Shown: positions 1-6,079, counted from the first letter of the stretch. The stretch is DNA of 6,135 nucleotides from Candidatus Cloacimonadota bacterium (GCA_009782695.1 WRIO01000075.1:1-6135); one strand, 5' to 3'. Numbers and translations are program-made. The notes: a model not told the origin generated them from the sequence alone.

Positions 1-843
1 GATGACATATTTTTCCCCACCCTGTCGCCCGCTGATAAAAGCTATTTTCTGCTCGGAAAGGGTAGCTGGACGAAGGTTGATTCTATCGATGTGCTAGTAA
101 ATAAACAAAAAGTCACCTTACCTCTACACAGAGCAAAGGAAACACCTAGCAACAACAGTGGTATCCTTACCCACACAAAGCACGGGAATATAGACATCTT
201 GAAGTCTTCTACTTTCGCAGATATGAACCCAAATGATCCACTAGCACGCGAGAAAGAACTAAACAGAGTGGAGGAGATTTGCAAACCATTGCGTGATTCT
301 GACCAGATTATATGGGATATTCACGACAATCCGGGAGGAGATTCGACCTTCCCACAGAGAATGGTGTGCGCTTTGAATGACAATGCTACATGGGATTGTG
401 CCAGTGCGGTTTTGATTTCGCCAGTCATAGAGCAAATGGTTCCAGAATACATTGACCAGGAAGAGAACATCACAGAAAGATACTGGAAAATATACGCCAA
501 AAATAAAGACAATGAAACAGCAGAGGAAACCTCCTCTACCTACAATGGCACAATCTATGCCCTGATAGGCACACGAACCGCGTCTAGTGGAGAAGCTGCT
601 TTGTCTATGCTAAAGAATGTCAAAAATGTGGTAAAAATCGGCACAAACACAGGTGGAGCTTGCACAGTGGGTAATGTCATCACATACTCGCTACCACACT
701 CCAAGACGCGTTTGGTTATACCCTGCCAGCTTTACTTAGACGGCACCGAAGAAGGTGTGGGACACCTTCCCGATTTTTGGATGGACTCAAATGACCTTCT
801 GGAAGAGGTCATAAAATGGCTTGGTGAGCGGAAAGATGTGTAG
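1..843 (+). CDS. S41-family (tail-specific/tricorn-like) peptidase, 5' partial
   Basis: The frame is open from base 1 to the TAG at 841-843, so 280 C-terminal residues are visible and the start lies outside the window. A GTG at 91 could be read as a start, but it has no good ribosome site and protein-like sequence continues upstream. The S41 core is visible: a hydrophobic strand into 'DIHDNPGGD' (window residues about 106-114), then 'GTRTASSGEAAL' (about 190-201), where the first Ser of TASSGE (about residue 195) aligns with the catalytic Ser of CtpA/Tsp. The closing 'GVGHLPDFW' is the usual family 'G(I/V)G..PD' strand. The catalytic Lys expected 25 residues after the Ser is replaced: that stretch reads 'GTNTGGACTVG', with Ala at the position. 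The protein therefore probably belongs to the S41 branches that do not use a Ser-Lys dyad, or it is inactive. Substrate unknown. It converges on the pgs operon and is probably unrelated to it. Confidence 0.85.
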   Translation, partial: DDIFFPTLSPADKSYFLLGKGSWTKVDSIDVLVNKQKVTLPLHRAKETPSNNSGILTHTKHGNIDILKSSTFADMNPNDPLAREKELNRVEEICKPLRDSDQIIWDIHDNPGGDSTFPQRMVCALNDNATWDCASAVLISPVIEQMVPEYIDQEENITERYWKIYAKNKDNETAEETSSTYNGTIYALIGTRTASSGEAALSMLKNVKNVVKIGTNTGGACTVGNVITYSLPHSKTRLVIPCQLYLDGTEEGVGHLPDFWMDSNDLLEEVIKWLGERKDV

Positions 844-871
844 GCATAGCTTTAGCCGTTCAAAGCCCCTT

Positions 872-1003
872 GTCGTCATTCTGAGTGAGTGGCAGAATCC
901 AGAAATTCCCACCCAATATCGGAGGGGTGTCAACTAGTTGACTGGGTGTTTAAACTCCCACATCGTCCGTGCGGAGCACACCTCATTTCTAATTTCTAAT
1001 TTG
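872..1003. repeat. Intergenic cluster of hairpins, probable dispersed repeat element
   Basis: The 160 bp between the two convergent genes hold no credible gene and several inverted repeats. ATTCTG (878-883) pairs with CAGAAT (893-898) around a 9-nt loop, inside 'GTCATTCTGAGTGAGTGG', a wording I remember from dispersed repeats in several diderm phyla. A perfect 14-bp palindrome GTCAACTAGTTGAC (929-942) is flanked by CACCCA (910-915) and its complement TGGGTG (943-948). TCCG-TG-CGGA is at 966-975. GAGGGGTGT (922-930) is imperfectly complementary to ACACCTC (978-984). The tandem 'ATTTCTA' units at 985-998 follow. No clear T-tract terminator is seen, but the structures could end or protect both convergent transcripts. 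Calling it a multi-copy element is an inference from one copy. Confidence 0.6.
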
Positions 1004-1011
1004 TTAGAAAT
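992..1011 (-). terminator. AT-rich hairpin across the last operon stop codon
   Basis: ATTTCTAA (992-999) and TTAGAAAT (1004-1011) form a perfect 8-bp stem with a 4-nt loop. It includes the TAA stop (1004-1006) of the acidic-tail gene. The stem is all A/T but for one G-C pair, and no U-run follows on the minus strand. It is a weak candidate for a 3' transcript end or stabiliser rather than a classical intrinsic terminator. Confidence 0.25.
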
Positions 1012-1288
1012 CCTCGTCATCATCATCGTCATCCCAGTCGTCGTCATCTTCATCATCTGCCACCCAATCAGGGCAAAAGGACAGGTCATCTTCGTAGTCC
1101 CAACCGTCCACATTTTCCACCCCGAAGCGGTTTAGCATATCTTCTTCCCAGATAGAGTATTTTACTCTTTTGTTCTCGTCCACGAGATAAACTAATACAG
1201 GCTTTGAATACCTGGTCAAATTATACTTTTCATTGTCAAGTAAGTCCAAAAATTCTCTGATTTTCTTTCTGTCACTTTCTGTTTTCAT
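1004..1288 (-). CDS. Small cytosolic protein with poly-Asp/Glu tail
   Basis: I do not recognise this 94-residue protein. It has no signal peptide or membrane segment. Residues 1-30 are charged and look helical ('DRKKIREFLDLLDNEKYN'). Residues 31-70 include a short beta-like stretch ('KPVLVYLVDENKRVKYSIW'). The end is extreme: 15 of residues 78-94 are Asp or Glu, interrupted by Trp85 and closed by a terminal Phe. The ATG at 1286-1288 is supported by AAGGGG (minus strand, 1297-1302), 8 nt upstream. That site overlaps the stop of the beta-barrel gene, so the two are likely co-translated and this is the last gene of the pgs run. The gene is real by its ribosome site and by its position in the operon. 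Possible roles are polyanion mimicry, cation binding, or docking through the acidic, aromatic-ended tail. All are speculation. Confidence 0.75.
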   Translation of the reverse strand: MKTESDRKKIREFLDLLDNEKYNLTRYSKPVLVYLVDENKRVKYSIWEEDMLNRFGVENVDGWDYEDDLSFCPDWVADDEDDDDWDDDDDDEDF

Positions 1289-1301
1289 TTAAAATTCCCC
1301 T

Positions 1302-2360
1302 TCAAAAAATATTTATATTGTATTCTAGCATTGTGCTGAGCTGATATTTGTCAAAATCTTTGTCTCTGCTCACAGCAGGGTAGTCCGAGGTAGATTTTCG
1401 GGTTCTATATTGGTAGTCCAGCTTCAAACTAAAAGCTTTTGTTAGCCACAAGTCCACCCCTGTGTTTAGAGTGGTGATTTTATCATTCCTGCTGGTGTGG
1501 TAGAGGTCGATAGCCAGCGGTATACGGGATTGAAAATATCTGTCCTCATACTTCAAGTTCGAGTAAATCCGGAAGTCTGATAAAGTGTGATAAAACCTTT
1601 TGGTTCTGAGCTTTAGCTCATAAATATTTGCTTCATAAGAAGCGTCTTTTACATTGTCTATTATGTATTTAATTTTATCATCGTCAGAGCTTGCCTTAAA
1701 TGTGCGCAAGTAATACATCATATCGGCATTTACATACCGTGTCATCACACGCCATCCCACACCGCCTGTAAAAGCCCCTCCGTCATTTTCTGTAAAATAT
1801 TGATTGTGATGATACTGCTCATATTTCGCGTATAGCAGGGGTATCACATAGCTATGATAGCGGTATGAGGAGCTGACCCGCCACATCATCTTGTCATAAA
1901 TATACTTTTCATTGAATGTCGTGCCGTCGGTGTCGAAATACTTTCGCAGATAGGTGTCTGGGTAATAGCCATAAGCTCCATTTACAGTGAATTTGTCCTT
2001 CACCACAGCAGCTCCTAGCAACACATTCCATAGGTTTTTGTCTGCATTGTTCATATAGTTCGTAAAGGAATATTCTGCAAAAGGGGTGATTTTTATATCT
2101 CTATAAATAGCCTGCGAGCTCACTCTGATGTCAAATTTCTGCTTAAAATCGTCAGAGGTTTCTATATATTCGAAGGCGCGAGCCTCTTTGAACCTGTCAA
2201 AATCATAGTCTGAAAGGGAAAAGACATTCGAGTCATATTCTGCTGTGGCACGCAATCTGATATCAAGGTTTGCATGCAGGTTACATATAGTTAACAGCAA
2301 CAACAGTAGGCAAAGAGTTTTTAGTAAAAAATAACTGTCACGAACTACAGGCTTACACAT
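1302..2360 (-). CDS. Outer-membrane beta-barrel protein of the pgs operon
   Basis: This is a 352-residue protein. Its leader has basic residues and a long Leu-rich core (about residues 11-25), then 'NLHA' followed by Asn30, a plausible signal peptidase I site. The mature part alternates polar and aromatic/hydrophobic residues throughout, rich in Tyr, Asp and Arg. It opens with 'ATAEYDSNVFSLSD' (about 37-50), like the first strand of outer-membrane barrels of the 'YD(D/S)N(V/I)' type seen in exopolysaccharide loci. It ends in a barrel-like strand with C-terminal Phe ('LEYNINIF'), the usual BAM recognition signal. The length would allow roughly 14-16 strands, which is an estimate. The ATG directly follows the upstream TAA with no gap, and AAGGAG lies at 2370-2375, 9 nt away. 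The outer-membrane location is well supported. A role as exit pore or surface anchor for poly-gamma-glutamate is inferred from operon position only. Confidence 0.8.
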   Translation of the reverse strand: MCKPVVRDSYFLLKTLCLLLLLLTICNLHANLDIRLRATAEYDSNVFSLSDYDFDRFKEARAFEYIETSDDFKQKFDIRVSSQAIYRDIKITPFAEYSFTNYMNNADKNLWNVLLGAAVVKDKFTVNGAYGYYPDTYLRKYFDTDGTTFNEKYIYDKMMWRVSSSYRYHSYVIPLLYAKYEQYHHNQYFTENDGGAFTGGVGWRVMTRYVNADMMYYLRTFKASSDDDKIKYIIDNVKDASYEANIYELKLRTKRFYHTLSDFRIYSNLKYEDRYFQSRIPLAIDLYHTSRNDKITTLNTGVDLWLTKAFSLKLDYQYRTRKSTSDYPAVSRDKDFDKYQLSTMLEYNINIF

Positions 2361-3209
2361 TTAATAAAACTCCTTCGAGGTCAGAAACATTCTGCAAATC
2401 ACTTCGTTGTCAGACTGTGGCACAAGGGTGAGAACATCGTCTTTTTTCAGGTGGATATTCTCTATTCTACGCCCTGTGGAGACTTGTAAATCCCCTAAAC
2501 TATAGTCATTGGAAGTGCTATTTCGAATGATTATAGTCTCATGTAAACTGTCATTTATGAATAAATCAACCAACACTTCTTTTTTATTCGTCCGAATAGA
2601 GCGCAAATAAAAGTGCACTGTGCCGTCTTCTGTGATTTTATACACTAAATGTGTCTTTTGGGTGGCAGAGTGATATTCGCTACTGGAGTCGCCCGATTTT
2701 AGTTTATGAACATCCGAAAAAGAAGTCGGTTGCAACGTGTAAACCTTCGGCTGCATAAATCTGGTCTTAACTTCATAATGGCGGAAAAAGGCATTTGGAT
2801 TGCGTGTATAGAGCGATATCGACTGCGTTTCTGCAGGGATAGTGATATCTATCGGTTCAGTGAAATAAAGGTTCTTGCTCTCTGGTAACACATCCAAAGT
2901 GTATCTTTTCTCATCATTGCCTATCTTTATTTTTACCTCTATCGTGTTTGTCTTTTGGGTAGAAAAAGCCCGGAGCTGTATAGTTTGAGTGCCATCTGTC
3001 TGCATTTCCATATAAGAAAATCGCTTTGGTCGGTAATAAATCCTGCTATTGCTACCCTCTTCGGAGACAGATCGGCGAGACCAGTGTTCGCCCACTTCCA
3101 AAGGGACATAGCTTGTTTTTGTTTGGCAAAAAGCAGCTGTCGGGAGCGCCAAAATGCAGGCACAAAGAAAAATAAAAAGGATAAAAAACTGCCTTTTAGA
3201 AACTGTCAT
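2361..3209 (-). CDS. Secreted two-repeat beta-rich protein of the pgs operon
   Basis: I do not recognise the family of this 282-residue protein. Residues 1-28 form a signal peptide (Lys5/Arg6, then a hydrophobic core, then 'TAAFC-Q'). The Phe before Cys28 argues against a lipoprotein box. The rest looks all-beta and contains an internal duplication. Residues 72-106 ('DGTQTIQLRAFSTQK...') align with 195-228 ('DGTVHFYLRSIRTNK...'), sharing DGT, LR, T, K, V and an (N)D turn. The following stretches, about 119-150 and 240-276, also resemble each other. A linker rich in Ser, Lys and His (about 161-185) joins the halves. The ATG overlaps the pgsW stop in an ATGA junction, with GAGG at 3214-3217 four nt upstream. 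It likely sits in the periplasm or at the cell surface. A role as adaptor between PgsW and the barrel, or as polymer-binding protein, is inferred from position. Confidence 0.78.
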   Translation of the reverse strand: MTVSKRQFFILFIFLCACILALPTAAFCQTKTSYVPLEVGEHWSRRSVSEEGSNSRIYYRPKRFSYMEMQTDGTQTIQLRAFSTQKTNTIEVKIKIGNDEKRYTLDVLPESKNLYFTEPIDITIPAETQSISLYTRNPNAFFRHYEVKTRFMQPKVYTLQPTSFSDVHKLKSGDSSSEYHSATQKTHLVYKITEDGTVHFYLRSIRTNKKEVLVDLFINDSLHETIIIRNSTSNDYSLGDLQVSTGRRIENIHLKKDDVLTLVPQSDNEVICRMFLTSKEFY

Positions 3210-4327
3210 AATTCCTCGTCTGGGTCTATTACATTGCTCATAAATTTGCGGTCATGTCTATCGAAGGCAATCACTGCTATGATAGCAGCCACTAGGATAA
3301 ACCAGCATAAAGAAGCGATATACACATTGTTTATACGGGTCGAGAAAAGAGACCCTTCTCCCGGCTTCGGCTGTGGCACTATATCATTTGGCAAGCGATA
3401 ATCAGAAACTATTTTATTGATATTGTAGATATGTATCACAGGGATATTGCCCTGGGCAAAGTGCATCATAGCGCCCGGCTCTTTGAAGCTGCGTTCGCCT
3501 AACCTTCGATTTATCCCCGTGTGTATCAGCTTCGCATTAACCAGACTGCCGACATTTCCCACGCCCGCACCGATATTTATAAAGGCGCGGTAAGACCTGC
3601 CTTCTGGTAACAGTGCATTATACGCTTGTATTCTCAGCTCGATGTTCTCGTCAAGTGTCTCGCCGCCTATCAGTTCACTCTGGTTCCGGTCGATAGCAGC
3701 TATGATATTCTCGCGACCCTCAGGTGGCAACCCACGACCAAGGTCATTTGTTCCACCGATAGTGGCAAAAGCCGAAACAAAAGAGCTAACGCCATTTTCC
3801 TCTAAAACCCGCTCCATATCGAGCCAAGTCAGGTTTTCCCGATTTGCTCCATAAGTCGCAGAGCCGACAGAAGTGATTATTATCGGCCTAAGCTTTAGAG
3901 TTTCCATAGCGGAAAACAGTGCTAGGTTTGCCCCAGGATTTGCACCAGTTAGACCGACAGCCACATAGTCACCTGCTTCGAGGTTTGCTTTTTTTAGCAG
4001 GTCAACCATAGCGGCAGCAAAGTTCGGGTTCGTGGTGACCAACCTTTCAGAAAGGTTACCCCGGCTGGTGGTGATAGACGACACGCTAGCCCCTATCAAA
4101 CCTGTTTCATTTGGGTCGTTCACCTTGTCTATCGTGTAGCCTTGATTATACAATTCGTCTTTGATGATTTGTGTAGCTGTGTCCATTAGGTGGGCTGCTG
4201 TTTGCTTTTCCTCGTGCCACTGGGCTGTCAGGACGCGATAACTGCTTTGGGTAAAGTAATACAAAACAAGCGCAAGCACAGCTAGGGCTATCAAATAATT
4301 GTTGTTTTTTAGTGAAGGTCTAAACAT
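3206..4327 (-). CDS. pgsW: Poly-gamma-glutamate system protein PgsW
   Basis: This 373-residue protein matches my memory of the 'poly-gamma-glutamate system protein' family, found beside pgsB and pgsC in Gram-negative bacteria in place of PgsA. Membrane segments lie near each end (about 11-27 and 336-354). The roughly 305 residues between them probably form an extracytoplasmic domain, and a short basic then acidic tail returns to the cytosol. The middle domain has Gly-rich signatures: 'VGLTGANPGANLALFSAM' (124-141), 'TSVGSATYGANRENLTW' (152-168), 'GGTNDLGRGLPPEGR' (191-205) and 'INIGAGVGNVGS' (250-261). The biochemical activity is not known to me. Polymer handling, release or export are possible. 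Start ATG at 4325-4327 has a strong AGGGGAGG site (4337-4344) 9 nt upstream, inside the end of pgsC. The start lies within an 8-bp overlap with the pgsC stop, so translation is probably coupled. Confidence 0.85.
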   Translation of the reverse strand: MFRPSLKNNNYLIALAVLALVLYYFTQSSYRVLTAQWHEEKQTAAHLMDTATQIIKDELYNQGYTIDKVNDPNETGLIGASVSSITTSRGNLSERLVTTNPNFAAAMVDLLKKANLEAGDYVAVGLTGANPGANLALFSAMETLKLRPIIITSVGSATYGANRENLTWLDMERVLEENGVSSFVSAFATIGGTNDLGRGLPPEGRENIIAAIDRNQSELIGGETLDENIELRIQAYNALLPEGRSYRAFINIGAGVGNVGSLVNAKLIHTGINRRLGERSFKEPGAMMHFAQGNIPVIHIYNINKIVSDYRLPNDIVPQPKPGEGSLFSTRINNVYIASLCWFILVAAIIAVIAFDRHDRKFMSNVIDPDEEL

Positions 4328-4775
4328 TGAAATTTGCCTCCCCTTTAAATATAATGATGATAGTGATCCGCACCAACACGGCAGCGATAAACATCACAGT
4401 CATAGTCTTTACAAAGCCTTGTCGCTCAAACCAGTTAGCTATCAAACCGGGTATGATATAGCCGATAGAATACAGCTGCATATCTAGAAAGGTAATGTAT
4501 GGCAGTAGAAAATTTTTGCTGACAGACCCCAGTATAAATCCTATCAAGATAGACAAAACCATTCTACGCTTACCGAATAATAAAGTGAAGGTGCTGATCA
4601 CGCGGATGATACCCCAAGTCACTAAACTGACCACAAGAGTCATCACTATAAATTGTGGCTGGTCGAGATACAATGCTATGTAGCCCGGCACAACTATCCC
4701 GCCTGCGGATGCGCCCAAAAGCTCGGCAAAAACCAAGCTCAATATCACACCTATTCCCACTGCTGCTTCTATCAC
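4320..4775 (-). CDS. pgsC: Poly-gamma-glutamate synthase membrane subunit PgsC/CapC
   Basis: This 151-residue, very hydrophobic protein is close to the usual PgsC/CapC length (about 149). It carries the family's features: an early membrane helix with an acidic residue ('SLVFAELLGASAGGIVVPGYIALYLDQP', about 13-40), the 'VVPGY' motif (28-32), 'LLFGKRRMV' (65-73) and 'GIGYIIPGLIANWFERQG'-like text (about 104-120). Four to five membrane segments are likely. PgsC is an integral partner of PgsB and is needed for polymerisation and probably polymer translocation at the inner membrane. The start is GTG (4773-4775), chosen because a near-perfect AGGAGG lies at 4780-4785, four nt upstream. The gene is 19 bp after pgsB and overlaps pgsW by 8 bp. 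The two halves around the PG motifs resemble each other, suggesting an old internal duplication. Confidence 0.93.
   Translation of the reverse strand: MIEAAVGIGVILSLVFAELLGASAGGIVVPGYIALYLDQPQFIVMTLVVSLVTWGIIRVISTFTLLFGKRRMVLSILIGFILGSVSKNFLLPYITFLDMQLYSIGYIIPGLIANWFERQGFVKTMTVMFIAAVLVRITIIIIFKGEANFNV
4328..4344 (-). promoter_or_regulatory. Ribosome binding site of pgsW inside the pgsC coding end
   Basis: AGGGGAGG (4337-4344, minus strand) lies 9 nt before the pgsW ATG and within the last codons of pgsC. It supports the overlapping start and translational coupling of the membrane subunit with PgsW. Confidence 0.75.
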
Positions 4776-4785
4776 TATTCCTCCT
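4776..4785 (-). promoter_or_regulatory. Strong ribosome binding site fixing the GTG start of pgsC
   Basis: On the minus strand AGGAGG (4780-4785) is followed by a 4-nt spacer and GTG. The near-consensus site supports GTG as a true initiation codon and defines the pgsC N-terminus. Confidence 0.8.
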
Positions 4786-4794
4786 AAAAGGTAT

Positions 4795-5970
4795 TTATAT
4801 TTCTTCTGATTTTATTTTAAACTGTTTCACCAGATGAGCCCCGTATTTCCTAGCGCCTGCTATGTTGCCTATACCAAAAATATGTGCTTCCTTTTTTGTC
4901 AATTCTAGAGACTTCTCATAAACAAGCTTCGGGTCTATCTCGCCCAATGCTACTAATTTTTCCTTCGGTATATTCTTGCTGATAGCGTAAGCGAACACCT
5001 TCTCTGGCACTTCACCGGTTAGTAGCACATAATCTACTGCTACATCAGGGATAAAATCTATCAATTGCTGTGACCTAAAAAACCTATCGGCACGGCTGTT
5101 TAGCATGATCATTTTAGTAGCTTCAGGTCTGAGATTTTCTGTCATTAACCTATATAAAAAGGCAGTAGATTCTGGGTCATTGGCAGCAAAAACATTGTAA
5201 AAAACCAGTCTTTTATCCTTTTCATTGACCACATATTTTTTCAAGGCACCAGGGTCGGGATTCGCCTTTTGCATAGCCGACAAGGCATCTTCACGGGACA
5301 CACCACAGTGCTCGCAAACAGCCAGTGCGAGCTGCACATTGTCTTTGTGCTCTATATAATTAAATTTTGATATTTCTGTATCCGTCACATCTAAAGGGGT
5401 TACTTTGTGGATCTTTGTCTTACGTTGGTCTGCTATATTTTTTAGGATAGGAAACCGGAGGACTTCTGAGGTAAAACATATTCCATTTTCGGGGATGGTA
5501 TTGCTTAGGCACATAGCGATACTATCTACAGTCGAGCCCATCAAGTCTATGTGATCCAGCCGCGTATTTGTGATCACACTGATGGTCGATTTTACAAACA
5601 TACGCTCTGTAACCCATTGAAATATCGGGTTCACAGCCATGCATTCCACCACTATCGCTTGCGGTCGCAGTGATTTTGCAAAGCGAAAAATATATTTTTG
5701 CTCTATGATATTCGCACCCATTAGCCTGATGATAGCAGACTCCTGCGCATCAGGTAGCACCACGCGTGGCAAAGTGCCTGTTGTTTTAGCTATCGTCGCT
5801 ATACCACCACCACGAAGCCCTGCCGCTATCAAACGCGTTACACTCGATTTACCACGAGTTCCATTTACATGGATCCTGATGGGTATCGACATTACATTCT
5901 TTCTATGTCTTAAATATTCAAATATAAAATATAATATAAATGCGATAGTGGCTAAAGTCAATACAATCAT
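4795..5970 (-). CDS. pgsB: Poly-gamma-glutamate synthase ligase PgsB/CapB
   Basis: PgsB is an ATP-dependent amide ligase related to Mur and folylpolyglutamate ligases. It activates the carboxyl of the growing chain as a phosphate and adds glutamate through gamma-linkages. From the ATG at 5968-5970 the protein is 391 residues, matching the family length of about 393. An N-terminal membrane helix spans residues 1-20. The P-loop 'NGTRGKSSVTRL' is at 36-47, the family signature 'VECMAVNP' at 108-115 and 'TNTRLDHIDLMG' at 134-145. 'HKDNVQLALAV' (208-218), 'DPGAL' (239-243), 'AANDPEST' (262-269), 'LNSRADR' (290-296) and 'GIGNIAG' (366-372) complete the pattern. No essential motif looks lost. The frame stays open upstream to a TTG at 6009, but that has no ribosome site and would put 13 residues before the membrane helix. 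AAGGG at 5976-5980 serves the ATG. It is the first gene of the operon. Confidence 0.95.
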   Translation of the reverse strand: MIVLTLATIAFILYFIFEYLRHRKNVMSIPIRIHVNGTRGKSSVTRLIAAGLRGGGIATIAKTTGTLPRVVLPDAQESAIIRLMGANIIEQKYIFRFAKSLRPQAIVVECMAVNPIFQWVTERMFVKSTISVITNTRLDHIDLMGSTVDSIAMCLSNTIPENGICFTSEVLRFPILKNIADQRKTKIHKVTPLDVTDTEISKFNYIEHKDNVQLALAVCEHCGVSREDALSAMQKANPDPGALKKYVVNEKDKRLVFYNVFAANDPESTAFLYRLMTENLRPEATKMIMLNSRADRFFRSQQLIDFIPDVAVDYVLLTGEVPEKVFAYAISKNIPKEKLVALGEIDPKLVYEKSLELTKKEAHIFGIGNIAGARKYGAHLVKQFKIKSEEI

Positions 5971-6028
5971 ATTTACCCTTACCCCAAACCTTTTCTCTTG
6001 CAAACACAAAAAAAATAATAGCTTTTAA

Positions 6029-6034
6029 AGTCAA
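6029..6034 (-). promoter_or_regulatory. Candidate -35 box upstream of pgsB
   Basis: TTGACT is present on the minus strand about 59 nt before the pgsB ATG. No good -10 box lies at the usual 16-18 nt spacing: TATTAT at 6015-6020 is only 8 nt away and the 17-nt position reads TTTTGT. A house-keeping promoter here is possible but poorly supported. Confidence 0.2.
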
Positions 6035-6079
6035 GAAAAAAATAAATAGAAGTGAAAAAAATAGGGACGAAAAAACAAC

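Noticed and set aside
91..93. GTG as start of the S41 gene
   Set aside because: The frame is open to base 1 with protein-like residues upstream and there is no convincing ribosome site, so the gene is cut by the window edge.
872..1003. CRISPR array or tRNA in the intergenic patch
   Set aside because: The repeats are single hairpins and short 7-bp tandem units without regular spacers, and no cloverleaf or CCA-end pattern can be drawn.
938..1135. 65-codon plus-strand frame
   Set aside because: Its Ile/Val-rich middle is the complement of the Asp/Glu codons of the acidic-tail gene, which has the better ribosome site and operon context.
3147..3209. Lipoprotein box 'LCAC' in the leader of the secreted repeat protein
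   Set aside because: The Cys lies in the middle of the hydrophobic core with more hydrophobic residues after it. A signal peptidase I site near residues 25-29 fits better.
2955..3401. 148-codon plus-strand frame opposite pgsW and the secreted protein gene
   Set aside because: It lies antisense across the junction of two well-supported genes, has a Cys/Arg/Ser-rich composition typical of a shadow frame, and shows no recognisable motif.
5971..6009. Extension of PgsB by 13 residues to a TTG at 6007-6009
   Set aside because: No ribosome site lies before the TTG, only a T-run. Family members begin directly with the membrane helix, and ATG at 5970 gives the expected length.
5639..6028. 129-codon plus-strand frame opposite the 5' part of pgsB
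   Set aside because: It is antisense to the conserved P-loop region of pgsB and ends in the leader; it has no family features.
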